Source of the DNA: an uncultured Caulobacterales bacterium
GTDB lineage: Bacteria > Pseudomonadota > Alphaproteobacteria > Caulobacterales > Caulobacteraceae
Assembly (NCBI GenBank): GCA_903884425.1
Contig: CAISEP010000023.1
Location: forward strand, 186,001-250,000
Direction: 5' to 3'
DNA: 64,000 nucleotides
The position numbers and the translations under genes are program-made. The notes under the pieces were generated by a model. It ran no database searches. It saw only the letters and a program-made list of their open reading frames with translations, and was not told the DNA's origin. Position 1 is the stretch's first letter. Every line of letters starts with the position of its first letter. Shown in pieces: positions 24,469 through 33,480 of this stretch.

Positions 24469-26048
24469 TCCGGGGTGTCGAGGGGGGCGACCCGGCGCTT
24501 CAGCCCCATCCGGTCGAGCTTGCCATTGGGCAGGGTCGGCAGCTCGGCCTCGATGGTGAAGGCCTTGGGTATCTTGTAGTTGGCGATCCGTTCCCGCAGG
24601 AAGGCGGCGATGGCCGCGCCGGTCACCGGGCGGCCGGGCTCCGGCTGGACGAAGGCGTGGCCGACCTCCTGGAACTTCGGATCGTCCACGGCCACCACCA
24701 CGGCCAGGGCCACGTCCGGATGCTCGCAGATCGCCTGTTCGATCTCGACGGGATAGATGTTGTAGCCGCCGGACTTGAACATCTCCTTCAACCGGCCGAC
24801 GAACACGACATTGCCGTCTGCGCGGATCAGGCCGAGATCGCCGGTGCGCAGGAACCCGTCGGCGGTGAAGGCCTCCGCCGTGGCCGCCGGATTGTTGAAA
24901 TAGCCGGACATGACATAGGGCCCGCGGATCTGGATCTCCCCCGTCTGGCCGTCGGGCAGGGGCGCGCCCGCGGGGTCGGCGATGCGCAGCTCCGCCCCCG
25001 GCAGCACCGTGCCGATGGTGGCGGCATGGGCCTCCAGCGTATCGGCGTCGGTGGTGCGGGTGATGATGCCGCAGGTCTCGGTCTGTCCGTAGACGGACGA
25101 CAGCCGCGATCCGCAGGGGGCGATCTGCTGCAGCACCGACAGGGCCGTGGCCGCGCCGCCGAAGACGGTCAGCCGGATGCCGGACATCCGCTTCAGCGCC
25201 GCCTCGCCCCCGGCCAGCATCATGGCGAAGCCCGTGGGCGAGGAGACCAGATAGGTCGGCTTCTCCCGCAGGCTCAGGGCCGCAAGGGCGGGAAGGTCCA
25301 CCCGGGGGAAGAAGAGGATCCGCCCGCCCCCCGCCAGCACGTTCATGCAGATGTTGTTGATGGCGCCCACGTGATTCACCGGCGCGGCGCAGATGGCTCC
25401 GGACAGGTTCGCCGATCCCATCCACGCGGCATTGGCCTGGGCGGAGAGGGCGATGGCGCGGTGCGACAGCATGGCCCCCTTGGGCCGGCCGGTGGTGCCG
25501 GAGGTGTAGACGATCACCGCCGGGTCCTCCGGATCCACGGCGGCCTGGGCGGCGGCGAGGTCGGCGTCGCCGACCCGGTCCCCGGCGGCGAGGAAGGCGT
25601 CTTCGGTCACGGCCCGGGGATGGGCGGGCCCGTGCCCGACGACGGTCACATCCGCCGGCAGGAGGGGGGCCAGCTCCGCCACATAGTCGCGGTCCTCGAA
25701 CGGGGAGACGGCCACCAGCAGGGCGGGCCGGGAATCACCCAGCAGCATGGCGAAGTCCCGGGCCTGGTAGCGGGGATTGATCCCGACCCAGATGGCCCCG
25801 ATGGAGGTGGCGGCATGGATCACCACCCAGAAGTCCAGGCACGGCGGCGTCACCATGGCCACCCGGTCGCCGCGCTTCACCCCCGCCGCCAGCAGCGCCC
25901 GCGCATACCGGTCGCGGGCCCCGACCAGCTGGGCGAACGTCAGGCCACGCCCGGCATCGAGGGCGCTGATCCCCTCCGGATCCCGACCGGCCATGCGATC
26001 CAGCAGGTCGGTGATGCGCAGGACCGGTGAAGCAATGCGGGCGTCCAT
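24432..26048 (-). CDS. AMP-forming acyl-CoA synthetase
   Basis: The 538-residue protein starts at MDARIASPV; 26 further codons are open upstream but lack a good ribosome site. The adenylate motif is VIVYTSGTTGRPKGA near residue 175. It also has SSVYGQTETCG, the hinge-side YxxTGDxx equivalent FLRTGDLGLI and the A10-type lysine motif LPTLPNGKLDRMGLKRR. It would activate a fatty, aromatic or branched carboxylic acid as its CoA thioester. A crotonase-family gene starts 225 bases away in the opposite direction, so the pair probably acts on one acyl-CoA. Confidence 0.88.
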   Translation of the reverse strand: MDARIASPVLRITDLLDRMAGRDPEGISALDAGRGLTFAQLVGARDRYARALLAAGVKRGDRVAMVTPPCLDFWVVIHAATSIGAIWVGINPRYQARDFAMLLGDSRPALLVAVSPFEDRDYVAELAPLLPADVTVVGHGPAHPRAVTEDAFLAAGDRVGDADLAAAQAAVDPEDPAVIVYTSGTTGRPKGAMLSHRAIALSAQANAAWMGSANLSGAICAAPVNHVGAINNICMNVLAGGGRILFFPRVDLPALAALSLREKPTYLVSSPTGFAMMLAGGEAALKRMSGIRLTVFGGAATALSVLQQIAPCGSRLSSVYGQTETCGIITRTTDADTLEAHAATIGTVLPGAELRIADPAGAPLPDGQTGEIQIRGPYVMSGYFNNPAATAEAFTADGFLRTGDLGLIRADGNVVFVGRLKEMFKSGGYNIYPVEIEQAICEHPDVALAVVVAVDDPKFQEVGHAFVQPEPGRPVTGAAIAAFLRERIANYKIPKAFTIEAELPTLPNGKLDRMGLKRRVAPLDTPDQSAPSGPGGRP

Positions 26049-26120
26049 GGTCAGGTCCCCGGGGTGGTGAGCAGCTGTGCCGAGGGAGGCGATGGACCCT
26101 TCCCGCCCGGCCGGGGCAGC

Positions 26121-26146
26121 TTGCACTGATCATTTGTTTAGTGCAA
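26121..26146. promoter_or_regulatory. Palindromic operator between acyl-CoA synthetase and crotonase genes
   Basis: A perfect seven-base inverted repeat, TTGCACT at 26121-26127 and AGTGCAA at 26140-26146, encloses 12 AT-rich bases. It lies in the divergent gap of 224 bases, at the only AT-rich point, where promoters for both genes would be expected. The form fits a TetR operator; the TetR at 23830 is the nearest candidate. Confidence 0.6.
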
Positions 26147-26275
26147 CGCTGCGGCCTCGGAGGCGGTGGAGGCGGCGCCGACGCCCCCCCGTGCGCCGGA
26201 CGGCAAGGCGGACTAGGCTGCGGCCGGAGCGATGGTCGCGATGCCGACCGGCCAGGCCGCCCGAGGAGAGAGATG

Positions 26276-27088
26276 ATGACCGACCCCGTGTTCGACAGGT
26301 CCTGGACCCATCTTGCGGTCACCCGTGACGGGCCCGTGGCGACGGTGGCCCTGAACCGGCCCGAGGCGCGCAACGCCCTCAACACCCTCCTGATGCAGGA
26401 ACTGACCGAGGTCGCCCGGGCCCTTCGCCTGCGCACCGACGTGCTGGCGGTGATCCTGGCCGGGGGCGAGCGCTACTTCTCCGCCGGGGCGGACCTGGGC
26501 GGGGTGCAGGCGCGGACCGCGGCCCCGTCGGTGCTGGAGACCCGGGAGGCCATCAGCCTCGGCCCCGACATGTGCCGGGCCTGGGAGGAGGTCGAGGCCG
26601 TGACCCTGGTCGCCATCGAGGGCTACTGCATCGGCGGGGGCTGTGCGCTGGCGGTGTCCTGCGACTTCCGCATCATGGGCGAAGGGGCCTATCTCCGCCT
26701 GCCGGAGGTGCCGCTGGGCATCAACATGAGCTGGCGCTCCATCCCCCGCATCACCACCCTGGCCGGGCCGTCCCGGGCCAAGCGCTTCGTCATGTTCGGC
26801 GAGCCGGCGGATGCGGCCACCTGCCTCGCCTGGGGCATGGCCGACGAGGTGGTCCCCGCCGGCGAGGCCCGGGCGGCCGCGGGCCGGTGGGCGGCGAAGG
26901 TGGCCGCCCTGCCGCCGCTGCCGGTGCGCATGACCAAGGAGGCGGTGAACGCCACCGCCAACGCCCTGCATCACGCCACCAGCTACATGGACCGGGACCA
27001 GTACCTGCTCACCGTGCGCACCGAGGACTTCAGGGAGGGAGCCACCGCCTTCTTCGAGAAGCGTCCGGGGACGTTCTCGGGCAACTGA
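26276..27088 (+). CDS. Enoyl-CoA hydratase/isomerase (crotonase) family protein
   Basis: The 270-residue protein is of normal length for crotonases. Two tandem ATGs (26273, 26276) follow GAGGAGAG; the second has better spacing. Family markers are LNRPEARNAL, the oxyanion-hole region FSAGADLGG near residue 66, and IEGYCIGGGCALAVSCDFRI near residue 115. The usual first catalytic glutamate of hydratases (GGGCE) is alanine here (GGGCA). The second glutamate is present in LRLPEVPLG. It may therefore be an isomerase or another crotonase reaction rather than a true hydratase. Confidence 0.85.
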   Translation: MTDPVFDRSWTHLAVTRDGPVATVALNRPEARNALNTLLMQELTEVARALRLRTDVLAVILAGGERYFSAGADLGGVQARTAAPSVLETREAISLGPDMCRAWEEVEAVTLVAIEGYCIGGGCALAVSCDFRIMGEGAYLRLPEVPLGINMSWRSIPRITTLAGPSRAKRFVMFGEPADAATCLAWGMADEVVPAGEARAAAGRWAAKVAALPPLPVRMTKEAVNATANALHHATSYMDRDQYLLTVRTEDFREGATAFFEKRPGTFSGN

Positions 27089-27105
27089 TCCGGTCCGTCC
27101 GGCGG

Positions 27106-27555
27106 TCACCGGTCCGGGGAGGCGGCCTTGCGGTCGCGCAGTGACAGGCCGAGGAAGACCAGGCCCAGCACGACGAAGGCGGCGCTGCCATAGTGCTCCG
27201 GCGGGTGGTGATCGCCGTGCGAACCCTTGCCGAACCAGGCCGCGAAGGCGCTGAGCGACTGCATCAGCACCAGCATCAGAAGCACCAGCGGCGTCAGGGT
27301 GCGGTATCTCGCGGCAATGACCAGGATCAGCAGGCCGAAGGGGATCTGCATCGCCCCGTACCAGGCGAACAGGGCGATGATCGTGTCGGCGCGGGTGGAG
27401 AGGTCGATATGCGCGATGACGCCGGAGCCGCCGTCTGGAAGGACGTAGTGGATCAGCCCCGGAACCAGGGTCAGCACGCCGGACAGCATCAGGAACCCGG
27501 CGGCAAGGTTCGACCCGCGATAGTCCGCATTGGTGCTAGGGGGCAGCAGGGCCAT
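27106..27555 (-). CDS. Small integral membrane protein, unknown function
   Basis: The 149-residue protein has about four membrane spans (17-38, 60-82, 88-107, 125-143). A His-rich loop, GKGSHGDHHPPEHYG, lies before the last span. The start ATG follows GAGGAGGACG. I do not recognise a family. The loop histidines might bind a metal, and the neighbouring operon on the other side is a metal-type efflux system, but no link is demonstrated. Confidence 0.7.
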   Translation of the reverse strand: MALLPPSTNADYRGSNLAAGFLMLSGVLTLVPGLIHYVLPDGGSGVIAHIDLSTRADTIIALFAWYGAMQIPFGLLILVIAARYRTLTPLVLLMLVLMQSLSAFAAWFGKGSHGDHHPPEHYGSAAFVVLGLVFLGLSLRDRKAASPDR

Positions 27556-27816
27556 GTCGGCGTCCTCCTCAGGTCACGTCCAGCCGGGGAGGATGCGGGC
27601 ACGCCGTTCCCCATGTCCATCTCCGTCTCCGGGCGGGTCCGGCGCGTGGGTGTTTCCCCAGGGCGGACCCGGTGCCACCACGGTTCTGTCATTTGTCCGT
27701 GATAGGCATATTCGGCAATTGGCGTTATGGGGCCATGATCGTCCTGCGCCGGGGCGATCCGACGGGTCCCGGATGCCTCTCGGGCCGGTACCAGACCGAA
27801 GGGGTGAGCGAAATTG

Positions 27817-28935
27817 ATGAAGCATCCAGCCCGCTGGCTGTGCGTCACCCTTGCGGCGTGCCTGACCGCGGCCGGCTGCAGTCGACCGGCCGATACCGCC
27901 GGGGATGGCGCGGCGATGTTCACCGTGGAGAACGGGCGGGTCCACGTGCCGGAGGGGTCGCCGATCCGCAAGCGGCTGGTGATCGGCGTGGCCGGTGCGT
28001 CCGAGGCGTCGCCGTCGCTGGACATTCCCGCGACCGTCGAGGCAGATCCGCGACGGGTGGCCAACATCCTGTCGCCGGTGACGGGGCGCATCGTCTCGGT
28101 GAATGTCGCGCTGGGGGATCACGTCCGGCGCGGCCAGACCCTGGCGGTGATCGCGTCCGGTGACCATGCCCAGGCGATGGCGGACGTGGAGAAGGCCGCC
28201 GATGCCCTGCAGCTCGCCCGTCGGTCCCTCGAGCGTGCGGAGGGGGTCCGCGCCGCGGGCGGCGGTGCCGACAAGGATGTGGAGGCCGCCCGCAGTGCCC
28301 ATGCCCAGGCCGAGGTCGAACTGACCCGTGCCCGGACCCGGGCCGCGTCCCTTGGACCGGCACAGGGCGGACCGGCGCAGGGCGGACGCAACCTGATCCT
28401 GAGCGCGCCGCAGGACGGCGTCGTCACGGCCCTGGCCATGGCCCCGGGAGCGCAGGTCAGCGATCCGACGGCGGTGCTGATGACGGTGACCAACGTCGCG
28501 CGCCTCTATGTCACGGCCGCCGTCCCGGAAACCGACCTGAGCAGGGTCTCCGTCGGCATGGCGGCGGAAGTCCGGCTGGTGGCCGATCCGACCGCCGTGA
28601 TCCGGGCCCGGATCGGCGCGGTGAACCCGGTGCTCGAGCCCGACACCCGGCGGGAGAAGGTGCGCATGGTCGTCGACAATGCTGACGGCCGGCTGAAGCC
28701 CAACATGTATGCCACGGTCCGGATCGCCACGACCTCTGACGGTGTCTGGGCCCCCCAGTCCGCGCTGCTGATGAACAACGACGCCACCACCGTGCTGGTG
28801 GAGACCGGCCCCTGGACCTTCGAGCGCCGCAAGGTCCAGCTCGGCGACGAGACCGCCGACCAGGTCCAGGTGGTGAGCGGACTGTCCCGCGGGGAGCGCA
28901 TCGTCACCCGGGGCGGAATTCTCCTGAATGATTGA
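27817..28935 (+). CDS. RND efflux periplasmic adaptor lipoprotein (CzcB/CusB type)
   Basis: The 372-residue protein starts at an ATG; a TTG one codon earlier is also possible. The N-terminus ends in a lipobox-like LTAAGC. A biotinyl-lipoyl half motif, SPVTGRIVSVNVALGDHVRRGQTLAVI, is followed by a helical hairpin (about residues 125-180), a second lipoyl half LSAPQDGVVTALAMAPGAQVSDP and a beta-barrel domain with VPETDLSRVSVGMAAEV. Membrane fusion proteins link the inner-membrane RND pump to the outer-membrane channel. The stop overlaps the pump gene by 8 bases. This is the first gene of a pump-channel-Rieske operon. Confidence 0.88.
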   Translation: MKHPARWLCVTLAACLTAAGCSRPADTAGDGAAMFTVENGRVHVPEGSPIRKRLVIGVAGASEASPSLDIPATVEADPRRVANILSPVTGRIVSVNVALGDHVRRGQTLAVIASGDHAQAMADVEKAADALQLARRSLERAEGVRAAGGGADKDVEAARSAHAQAEVELTRARTRAASLGPAQGGPAQGGRNLILSAPQDGVVTALAMAPGAQVSDPTAVLMTVTNVARLYVTAAVPETDLSRVSVGMAAEVRLVADPTAVIRARIGAVNPVLEPDTRREKVRMVVDNADGRLKPNMYATVRIATTSDGVWAPQSALLMNNDATTVLVETGPWTFERRKVQLGDETADQVQVVSGLSRGERIVTRGGILLND

Positions 28936-31900
28936 TCGCCTGCTTCAGGTCTGCTTCGACCATCGCCGCGCGGCCTGGGCGCTGGCGGTGCTCCTGCTGG
29001 TCGGCGGCGCCCTCGCCTGGACCAGCCTGTCGATCGAGGCCTATCCGGAGCTGTCGCCGGTGACCGTGCAGGTGACCACCCAGCTTCCTGGCCTGGCGGC
29101 GGAGGAGATCGAGCAGCAGGTCACCCTTCCCCTGGAACGCGGCCTCGGCAGCACGCCGGGGCTGGTCTCCATGCGCTCCAGCAGCACCTTCGGCCTGTCC
29201 CTGATCACCCTGGTCTTCCGCGAGGGTGCCGAGGACTACTGGGAGCGGCAGAGGGTCACCGAGCGGATCTCCCAGGTCACCCTGCCCAACGGCGTGACGC
29301 CGTCGCAGGACCCGGTGTCCAGCCCCTCGGGGGAGATCTATCGCTACACGCTGGAGTCCGACACCCGGAACCTGATGGAGCTGTCGGAGATCCAGCGCTG
29401 GACCGTCGTGCCGGCACTGAACCAGATCCAGGGTGTGGCCGGCGTCGACAATTTCGGCGGGTTCACCAAGGAGTTCCAGCTGTTGCTCGATCCGCAGCAG
29501 CTCACCCGCCATGGGGTGTCGGTCAGCGACATCGTCGGGGCCATCAACAACAACACCGCCGTCGCCGGGGGCGGGCGGGTGACCCGGGGCGAGCAGTCCT
29601 ACGTCATCCGCGGCGTCGGCCGGGTGCTGACCCTGTCGGACATCGGCGCCATCGCCGTGACCCAGCACAACGGCGTGCCCGTGCGCGTGCGGGACCTGGG
29701 CCGGATGCAGATCGGCCACCAGGTGCGCGAGGGCATCGTCGGCAAGGACTCCAATCCCGACGCCGTCGAGGGCATCGTCAACCTGCTGAAATACGAGAAC
29801 CCGTCCCGGGTGCTGGACCGGGTCCATGCCAGGGTGGACGAGCTGAACCGCCGCCTGGCTCCCCAGGGCGTGCGGATCGTTCCCTATATCGACCGGGAGA
29901 ACCTGGTCCACGCCACGGTGGACAATGTGGCGCACACCATCATCGAGGGCGTGGTGCTGGTCTGCATCATCCTGATCCTGTTCCTCGGCAGCGCCCCGGT
30001 GGCGGTGATCGTCGCGGCCACCATCCCGGTGGCGCTGGCAGTGGTGTTCATCCTGATGAGCCTGATGGGGATGCCGGCCAACCTGTTCTCGCTCGGTGCC
30101 ATCGACTTCGGCGTCATCGTCGACGGGGCCATCGTCGTGGCCGAGGCCATGCTGCGGGTGCGGGAGCGCCTGCCCCGGGACGAGATGCCGCCGGACCTGG
30201 CGGTCACCACGGCCCAGCAGGTCGCCCACCCCATCGTGTTCGCGACCCTCATCATCATCACCGCCTATGCGCCGCTGATGGCGTTCCAGAATGCCGAGGG
30301 CAGGCTGTTCCGGCCCATGGCCTTCACCGTCGGCTTCGCCCTGTTCGGCGCCCTGCTGTTCGCCATGACCCTGACGCCGGGGCTGATCTTCGAGGCGCTG
30401 AAGTCGCCGGTGGAGATCCGGCCCAACCGCATGATCGAGTGGCTGCGCCAGGGCTACCGGGCCCGGCTCGCACAACTGCTGAACCACCTTCCGGTGGTCT
30501 ATGCCGCCACCGGCGCGTGTCTGGTGGCCGTCCTTGTCCTGGGCGCGTCGGTGGGCCAGGAGTTCCTGCCCGACATGGACGAGGGGTCCCTCTGGCTGCA
30601 GGTCCAGATGCCCACGGGACTGTCCCTCGAAAAGGCCAGCGAGATGGCCGGGGAGCTGCGCCGGGTGGTCCGGTCCTTCCCCGAGGTGGCCTACATCGTC
30701 ACCCAGACCGGCCGCAACGACACCGGCACCGACCCGTGGACCCCGTCGCACATCGAGTCCGGGGTCGGCCTGACGCCCTATTCCACCTGGCCGGGTCACG
30801 AGACCAAGGCCCAGTTCGTCCGCAAGCTCAGCGACCGGCTGGCGCAGATCCCCGGTCTCCAGGTGGGCATCAGCCAGCCCATCATCGACGGGGTGAACGA
30901 CATGGTCGGCGGGGCCCACAGCCCCCTCGTCCTGCGCATCTACGGGGAGGACTTCAAGGAGCTGCGCCGCATCGGCGGGGAGATCGTGGACGTGCTGCAC
31001 GCGACCCCCGGCACGGGCGAGGCCTCGATCTTCCAGGAGCCGCCCATTCCCCAGATCGAGATCGAGGCGGACCGGGACGCCGCCGCGCGCTACGGGATCA
31101 GTGTGGGCGACATCATGAACCTGGTGCAGAACGCCGTCGGCGGTGCCCCGGTCACCCAGATCTACACCGCAGACAGGACCCACAACATCACCGTGCGCCT
31201 GCCGCCGGAGGTGACCTCCAGCCCCCGCCGCCTCGGTGCCCTGGTGCTGACGGTCCCCGGCGGCGCGCAGATTCCCCTGTCGCAGGTGGCGCATATCCGC
31301 CTGCAGAGCGGCGAGAGCACCATCGCCCACCAGCAGGGGGAGCGGCAGCTGACCATCCGCATCGACAACCGGGGGCGGGCCCTGTCCCAGTACCTGGCCG
31401 ACGCCCGGACCCGGATCGCGGCCGGGGTCCATTTCAACCCGGCGGCCTATCGTCTGGAGTGGGCCGGCCAGTTCGAGAACCAGCAGCGGGCGCAGGCGCG
31501 CCTCGTGGTGGTCATGAGCCTCGTCCTGGTGTTCATGGCACTGCTGCTGTTCCTGCAGTTCCGGGCCCTGCGCTTCGCCGCCCTGATCCTGGGCGTGGTG
31601 CCCCTTGCCAGCCTCGGCGGGCTGATCGCCCTGGCCGTCCGGCACGAGACCCTGAACATCGCCACCGCCGTCGGCTTCATCGCCCTGTTCGGCGTCGCGG
31701 TGCAGAACGGGATCATCATGGTCTCGAACATCCGGCGGGTCCGCACCCGTCACCCGTCGCTGGAAGCCGCCGTGGTGGCCGGCGCGTCGGAGCGCTTCCG
31801 GCCGGTGCTGCTCACCGCCACGGTGGCCAGCTTCGGCATGCTGCCGGCGGCATTGGCCACGGGCGTGGGGACCGATGTGCAGCGCGGGCTCGCCACGGTG

Positions 31901-32023
31901 GTGGTCGGGGGCCTGGCCATCGCCACCCTGTTGACCCTGTTCATCCTTCCGGCGCTCTATTTCGCCATGGAGCGGGCGTTCGAGACGAGGCAGGACCTGC
32001 GCCGCCAAGCGGAGGACGAATGA
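28928..32023 (+). CDS. Heavy-metal-type RND transporter (CzcA family)
   Basis: The 1031-residue protein has the twelve-helix RND plan with two large periplasmic loops. The helix-4 charge motif reads DFGVIVDGAIVVAE, with the Asp-Asp-Glu set of the HME (CzcA) subfamily, rather than the DD pair of AcrB-type pumps or the CusA variant. Other markers are the N-terminal SIEAYPELSPVTVQV and the second-half IALFGVAVQNGIIM. It exports divalent cations, probably of the Co/Zn/Cd/Ni set, using the proton gradient. Metal choice cannot be fixed from sequence. Confidence 0.9.
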   Translation: MIDRLLQVCFDHRRAAWALAVLLLVGGALAWTSLSIEAYPELSPVTVQVTTQLPGLAAEEIEQQVTLPLERGLGSTPGLVSMRSSSTFGLSLITLVFREGAEDYWERQRVTERISQVTLPNGVTPSQDPVSSPSGEIYRYTLESDTRNLMELSEIQRWTVVPALNQIQGVAGVDNFGGFTKEFQLLLDPQQLTRHGVSVSDIVGAINNNTAVAGGGRVTRGEQSYVIRGVGRVLTLSDIGAIAVTQHNGVPVRVRDLGRMQIGHQVREGIVGKDSNPDAVEGIVNLLKYENPSRVLDRVHARVDELNRRLAPQGVRIVPYIDRENLVHATVDNVAHTIIEGVVLVCIILILFLGSAPVAVIVAATIPVALAVVFILMSLMGMPANLFSLGAIDFGVIVDGAIVVAEAMLRVRERLPRDEMPPDLAVTTAQQVAHPIVFATLIIITAYAPLMAFQNAEGRLFRPMAFTVGFALFGALLFAMTLTPGLIFEALKSPVEIRPNRMIEWLRQGYRARLAQLLNHLPVVYAATGACLVAVLVLGASVGQEFLPDMDEGSLWLQVQMPTGLSLEKASEMAGELRRVVRSFPEVAYIVTQTGRNDTGTDPWTPSHIESGVGLTPYSTWPGHETKAQFVRKLSDRLAQIPGLQVGISQPIIDGVNDMVGGAHSPLVLRIYGEDFKELRRIGGEIVDVLHATPGTGEASIFQEPPIPQIEIEADRDAAARYGISVGDIMNLVQNAVGGAPVTQIYTADRTHNITVRLPPEVTSSPRRLGALVLTVPGGAQIPLSQVAHIRLQSGESTIAHQQGERQLTIRIDNRGRALSQYLADARTRIAAGVHFNPAAYRLEWAGQFENQQRAQARLVVVMSLVLVFMALLLFLQFRALRFAALILGVVPLASLGGLIALAVRHETLNIATAVGFIALFGVAVQNGIIMVSNIRRVRTRHPSLEAAVVAGASERFRPVLLTATVASFGMLPAALATGVGTDVQRGLATVVVGGLAIATLLTLFILPALYFAMERAFETRQDLRRQAEDE

Positions 32024-33480
32024 TGCGCCCATCGTCTGCCGCCCGGACCGGTGCCGGCCTCCTGTGCCTGTCGGTCCTGTCTGCCTGCGCCGTGGGGCCG
32101 GACTTCCATGCGCCGCCGCCCCCGCGGAACATGAGCTACGGGGTCGAGCTGCCCGTGTCGGCGGATGCCGGTCCGCTGCGCCCGGACGCCCCCGTGCCGG
32201 ACCGGTGGTGGACCCGGTTCCGTTCCCCCGCCATCGACGCCCTGGTGGACCGGGCGCTGCGCAACAACCCCTCCCTCGATGCCGCGCGGGCGGCGCTGCG
32301 GGCGGCCCGGGAACTGACGGCCGCGCAGCGGGGGGCCTATCTGCCGCAGGTGGGGGCGAGCGTTTCGCCCGGTCACCAGTCCTTTGCCCGGACGCTCGCC
32401 AGTCCGACCCAGGCGGGCAACAGCGTCTACGACCTGACCACCAGCCAGCTCACGGTCGGCTTCGCCCCCGACCTGTTCGGGGCCAATCGTCGCGCGGTGG
32501 AGAGCCTTGCGGCCCAGCAGGACGTGGCCCGGTTCGAGCTTTCGGCGGCGCAGCAGGCCCTGGCCGCCAATGTCGTAGTCGCCGCGGTCACCGATGCGGA
32601 GCTGCGCGCCCAGATCGACGAGACCCGGCGGCTGATCGCGATCCAGCGGTCCATCGCCCTGTCGATCGAGCGGCAGCTGGCCCTCGGCCAGTCCGCCCGG
32701 GCCGACCTTCTGGCCCAGCGCGCACTGCTCGCCCAGACGGAGGCAGGGCTGCCCCCCCTGGAACGACAGCGGGCCATCAACCGGGACCTGCTCGCCGCGC
32801 TCCTGGGCACCTCGCCGGGCGAGGTTGAGATCGCGGGGGTGGAGCTGGACGGCCTCGTCCTGCCGGCGGACCTGCCGGTGCGCCTGCCGGCGGAGCTGGT
32901 CCGCCATCGGCCCGACGTCCGGATGGCCGAGGCGGCGCTGCATGCCGCCAGCGCGGAGATCGGCATCGCCGTCGCCGCGCGGCTTCCCGATGTGCAGATC
33001 GACGCCGCCGCCGGCAGTGCCGCCCTGCACCTGCTGCCCGGCTTCGGTCCGGGGACGAGCTTCTGGACCGTCACCGGATCGATCACCCAGCCCCTGTTCG
33101 CCGGCGGGCAACTCCGCCACCGGCAGAAGGCGGCGCAGGCGGCCTTCGACCAGGCGGATGCCACCTATCGCGGTGCGGTGATCGGGGCGGTGCAGAACAT
33201 GGCCGACGCCCTGCATGCGGTGCTTGCCGACGGAGATGCGGCGACGGCAGCCCGGGCCCTGGATACAGCGGCCGGGGACAGTCTCGACATCGCGCGACGC
33301 CAGGAGGCGCTGGGGGATGTGAGCGCCACGACCGTCCTGCAGGCCGAAACGGTGGCGCGGCAGGCCCGGCTGGCGCTGATCCAGGCCCGGGCCACCCAGT
33401 TGACCGACGTGGCGGCCCTCTATCTGGCGCTGGGCGGCGCCGATCCGGGCGCGCCGGAGGGACGGGGGACGAGCCGATGA
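32023..33480 (+). CDS. RND outer-membrane channel lipoprotein (NodT/TolC-type OMF)
   Basis: The 485-residue protein starts at the second of two tandem ATGs after GGAGG; the first is at 32020 and the long upstream open frame is shadow. The signal ends in a clear lipobox, VLSACAVGPDF. Family features are WWTRFRSPAIDALVDRALRNNPSLDAARAAL and the outer-membrane efflux repeat LVRHRPDVRMAEAALHAASAEIGIAVAARLPDV. Coiled-coil stretches form the periplasmic barrel. It completes the tripartite pump. Overlap with both flanking genes indicates a single operon. Confidence 0.88.
   Translation: MRPSSAARTGAGLLCLSVLSACAVGPDFHAPPPPRNMSYGVELPVSADAGPLRPDAPVPDRWWTRFRSPAIDALVDRALRNNPSLDAARAALRAARELTAAQRGAYLPQVGASVSPGHQSFARTLASPTQAGNSVYDLTTSQLTVGFAPDLFGANRRAVESLAAQQDVARFELSAAQQALAANVVVAAVTDAELRAQIDETRRLIAIQRSIALSIERQLALGQSARADLLAQRALLAQTEAGLPPLERQRAINRDLLAALLGTSPGEVEIAGVELDGLVLPADLPVRLPAELVRHRPDVRMAEAALHAASAEIGIAVAARLPDVQIDAAAGSAALHLLPGFGPGTSFWTVTGSITQPLFAGGQLRHRQKAAQAAFDQADATYRGAVIGAVQNMADALHAVLADGDAATAARALDTAAGDSLDIARRQEALGDVSATTVLQAETVARQARLALIQARATQLTDVAALYLALGGADPGAPEGRGTSR

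Noticed and set aside
28904-32032. A 1042-codon open frame antisense to the RND pump
   Set aside because: Shadow of a GC-rich gene; protein is His/Gln/Gly-rich low complexity with no domain, while the plus frame is a textbook RND pump.
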